Assembly (NCBI RefSeq): GCF_001280065.1
Contig: NZ_LGEA01000143.1
Span: forward strand, 1-9,097
DNA: 9,097 bases
Direction: 5' to 3'
Source: Streptomyces sp. NRRL B-1140
Lineage (GTDB): Bacteria > Actinomycetota > Actinomycetes > Streptomycetales > Streptomycetaceae
Every line of letters begins with the position of its first letter. Positions within the stretch are counted from its first letter, which is position 1. A program made the translations under genes and the position numbers. Below, in pieces: positions 8,465 through 9,097 of this stretch. Below the pieces are notes generated by a model. That model saw only the letters and a list, made by a program, of their open reading frames with translations. It searched no databases and had not been told where the DNA came from.

Positions 8465-9097
8465 TCAGAAGGCGTCCGCCGGCACGTACGTCCCCCACAC
8501 CGCGCGGAGGGCGTCGCACACCTCGCCCACCGTGGCGCGGGCCCTGAGGGCCTCGCGCATCGGGTAGAGGACGTTGTCCGTGCCCTCGGCCGCCTTCCTG
8601 AGGTCGTTCAGGGCCGCGTCGACGGCCGGCTGGTCGCGCTCCGCGCGCAAGGTCGCCAGGCGTTCGGCCTGCCGGGCCTCGATGGCGGGGTCGACACGCA
8701 GCGGCTCGTACGGTTCCTCCGCGTCGAGCTGGAAGCGGTTGACGCCCACGACGACGCGCTCCCCGGAGTCGGTCTCCTGGGCGATGCGGTAGGCGTTGCG
8801 CTCGATCTCGTTCTTCTGGAAGCCGTGCTCGATCGCGGAGACCGCGCCCCCGAGGTCCTCGACCTTGCGCATCAGCTCGACCACCGCCGCCTCGACGTCG
8901 TCGGTCATCCTCTCGACGACGTAGGAGCCGGCGAAGGGGTCGACCGTCGCGGTGACGTCCGTCTCGTACGCCAGCACCTGCTGGGTACGGAGCGCCAGTC
9001 GGGCGGACTTGTCGGTGGGCAGGGCGATGGCCTCGTCGAAGGAGTTGGTGTGCAGGGACTGCGTCCCGCCCAGCACCGCGGCCAGTCCCTGCACGGC
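8465..9097 (-). CDS. Methylmalonyl-CoA mutase-family large subunit, C-terminal part (5'-partial)
   Basis: Member of the coenzyme B12-dependent acyl-CoA mutases, which rearrange carbon skeletons (for example succinyl-CoA to methylmalonyl-CoA). About 210 C-terminal residues are visible, and the frame runs off the right edge. Family signatures are L-G-G-T-Q-S-L-H-T-N, D-E-A-I-A-L-P-T, R-T-Q-Q-V-L-A-Y-E-T and V-D-P-F-A-G-S-Y. The protein stops after W-G-T-Y-V-P-A-D-A-F (TGA at 8467-8465) with no DxHxxG cobalamin-binding domain. It is thus the two-subunit type, needing a separate small B12-binding subunit. Residues that separate methylmalonyl-, isobutyryl- and related mutases lie upstream, outside the window, so the substrate is open. 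It converges on the PKS with a shared terminator and could feed methylmalonyl-CoA to its AT, or it may be a flanking metabolic gene. Confidence 0.9.
   Translation of the reverse strand, partial: AVQGLAAVLGGTQSLHTNSFDEAIALPTDKSARLALRTQQVLAYETDVTATVDPFAGSYVVERMTDDVEAAVVELMRKVEDLGGAVSAIEHGFQKNEIERNAYRIAQETDSGERVVVGVNRFQLDAEEPYEPLRVDPAIEARQAERLATLRAERDQPAVDAALNDLRKAAEGTDNVLYPMREALRARATVGEVCDALRAVWGTYVPADAF

Overview
The window is about three-quarters G+C, with codons ending almost entirely in G or C. Together with a modular type I polyketide synthase (PKS), this points to Streptomyces or a close actinomycete. There are no RNA genes, insertion sequences, CRISPR arrays or genuine start codons: both genes run off a window edge.

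Positions 1-8362 (+) hold the 3' part of one giant modular PKS gene. The first module is incomplete at its 5' end and reads AT(C-terminal part)-DH-KR-ACP, with intact DH and KR catalytic residues. The second module reads KS-AT-DH-KR-ACP followed by a C-terminal docking region. Its AT carries methylmalonyl-type motifs. Its DH has lost the catalytic His, and its KR has lost Tyr, Asn and Lys, so the module should leave a beta-keto group. There is no ER and no thioesterase. If the two modules work in sequence, the predicted product segment is a conjugated enone flanked by a methyl-branched carbon, chemically like the C8-C11 region of picromycin- and tylosin-type macrolactones.

The PKS frame is broken inside the second-module KS at about 3666-3670. 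Upstream coding is in one frame, which stops at 3713. Downstream coding continues in another frame from about 3668. About 12 conserved KS residues are missing at the junction, consistent with loss of 3n+1 (about 37) nucleotides. This is either a real inactivating deletion or a sequence/assembly error in repetitive PKS DNA. The window alone cannot decide between them.

Positions 8363-8464 form a short convergent intergenic region with a strong hairpin, a likely shared terminator. Positions 8465-9097 (-) hold the C-terminal part of a methylmalonyl-CoA mutase-family large subunit without a cobalamin-binding domain. It may supply or rebalance the methylmalonyl-CoA used by the neighbouring AT, though its exact substrate cannot be read from this fragment.

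I see no wholly new type of system. The most notable points are the KS lesion, the fully dead DH/KR pair in an otherwise complete module, and a docking tail at the end of a PKS gene that has no collinear partner directly downstream.
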